5,606 bases of DNA from Pseudomonadota bacterium (GTDB taxonomy: Bacteria > Pseudomonadota > Alphaproteobacteria > Sphingomonadales > SMXR01). Numbering within the stretch: position 1 is the stretch's first letter; every line of letters begins with the position of its first letter. The stretch covers positions 1 to 5,606 of the forward strand of contig JADFFP010000097.1 in assembly GCA_022568115.1 (NCBI GenBank), read 5' to 3'. Made by a program: the position numbers and the translations under genes. A model generated the notes under the pieces. That model searched no databases. It was given only the letters and a program-made list of their open reading frames with translations, and was not told the DNA's origin. Of this stretch, positions 4,791-5,606 are shown one piece after another.

Positions 4791-5606
4791 ATGAAGGCCA
4801 AAATAAAGATAAGGATAATTTTCAGGAAAGCCGTGCCGCTGCTGGCAGCCTTCGGCCCGGTCTTTATGGCCCTGGACGGGGCGCAAAAACCGGCCGCTCA
4901 GGAAGCTGAATTTGGCTCTGAAAGCCCTGTTGTCACGCGCCAGGTTCCGTCCGGCGAGGCCGAGGTGCTGCTGTCCTTCTCGCCGGTGGTGAAAAGGGTG
5001 GTTCCGGCGGTGGTCAATATCTACACCACCAAAAAAATCCAGGTCAGCGCTTCGCCTTTTTTCAATGATCCCTTTTTCCGCCGGTTTTTTGGCGATTCCA
5101 CGCCCTTCGGCATGCCCAGGGAAAGGGTCGAGGGGGCGCTCGGCTCCGGTGTCCTGGTGCGCGATTACGGCATTATCGTGACCAACAACCACGTTATTGG
5201 CGGCGCTGATGAAATCCGGGTGGTGCTGTCCGACCGCCGTGAATTTGACGCCGAGGTGATCCTCGCCGACTCGCGGACCGATCTGGCGGTGCTGAAGATT
5301 GAGCTTGATGGGGGGAAGCTTCCGTTTCTGGATTTTGCCGATTCCGACTTGGTTGAAGTGGGGGATTTTTCGCTGGCGATTGGCAATCCGTTCGGGGTTG
5401 GCCAGACAGTGACCTCAGGGATCGTTTCAGCGACCGCCCGGACCAACACCGGGATCAGCGATTTTCAGTTTTTCATCCAGACCGACGCAGCGATCAATCC
5501 GGGCAATTCCGGTGGCGCACTGGTGGGCTTGGATGGCAAACTGATTGGCATCAATACCGCCATTTTTACCCGCACCGGTGAAAACAACGGCATCGGCTTT
5601 TCGATT
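4791..5606 (+). CDS. DegP/DegQ (HtrA)-type periplasmic serine protease, 3' end outside window
   Basis: The frame is open from an ATG at 4791 to the window edge, 272 codons. This family degrades or chaperones misfolded envelope proteins. Residues 1-13 are basic (MKAKIKIRIIFRK), followed by a hydrophobic stretch (about 14-28) that should act as a signal peptide or membrane anchor; no clear AxA cleavage site is visible. The phenylalanine-rich segment PFFNDPFFRRFFGD (89-102) resembles the Deg regulatory LA loop. The catalytic triad is complete: His134 in TNNHVI, Asp164 in RTDLAVLKI and Ser240 in GNSGGAL, with spacing nearly identical to E. coli DegP (105, 135, 210). AIGNPFGVGQTVTSGIVSA (196-214) is also typical. 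PDZ domains, if present, lie beyond the window, so DegP, DegQ and DegS types cannot be separated. The start is uncertain: GAGG (4773-4776) is 14 bases from the ATG, and a GTG at 4779 in the same frame would add four residues. Confidence 0.93.
   Translation, partial: MKAKIKIRIIFRKAVPLLAAFGPVFMALDGAQKPAAQEAEFGSESPVVTRQVPSGEAEVLLSFSPVVKRVVPAVVNIYTTKKIQVSASPFFNDPFFRRFFGDSTPFGMPRERVEGALGSGVLVRDYGIIVTNNHVIGGADEIRVVLSDRREFDAEVILADSRTDLAVLKIELDGGKLPFLDFADSDLVEVGDFSLAIGNPFGVGQTVTSGIVSATARTNTGISDFQFFIQTDAAINPGNSGGALVGLDGKLIGINTAIFTRTGENNGIGFSI

Overview
This window is a stretch of the ribosomal-protein super-operon of an alphaproteobacterium, all on the plus strand, followed by the start of a periplasmic serine protease gene. 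The lineage call rests on several points. The gene order is secY-adk-rpsM-rpsK-rpoA-rplQ, with adk between secY and rpsM and no rpsD between rpsK and rpoA. SecY and RpoA have alphaproteobacterial N-termini (SecY begins MVSAAEQLTKNLNFGALAKA, RpoA begins [12 protein letters not shown]). A Deg-type protease lies just after rplQ. The base composition is moderately GC-rich. The order or family within the class cannot be fixed from the sequence alone.

Layout: 1-210 is the 3' end of a gene that is almost certainly rplO (ribosomal protein L15); what is visible is an unusual repetitive Lys/Ala/Glu/Asp/Gln tail. secY (253-1596) encodes the SecYEG channel. It abuts adk (1597-2244), an adenylate kinase with a four-cysteine zinc-type lid. 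A 97-base gap then carries a near-consensus housekeeping promoter (TTGACG-16-TATAAT) that should drive the second block: rpsM (2342-2710, S13), rpsK (2746-3138, S11), rpoA (3194-4216, RNA polymerase alpha) and rplQ (4245-4667, L17). A clear intrinsic terminator at 4690-4719 ends that block. A short regulatory region (about 4720-4790) follows, then the first 272 codons of a DegP/DegQ (HtrA)-type protease that runs off the window with its complete His134-Asp164-Ser240 triad.

Together the genes supply translation (L15, S13, S11, L17), transcription (alpha subunit), membrane protein insertion and export (SecY) and adenylate homeostasis (Adk). The Deg protease acts in envelope protein quality control, downstream of Sec export, and appears to be a separate transcription unit. 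There is no gene-free stretch longer than 300 bases. I saw no tRNA or rRNA gene, CRISPR array, insertion sequence or phage-like element.

This is a conserved core region and I found no evidence of a previously undescribed system. The points most worth a second look are the repetitive L15 tail, the internal promoter with its GC-rich start region and leader hairpin, and the helically phased 8-base repeat ahead of the protease gene.
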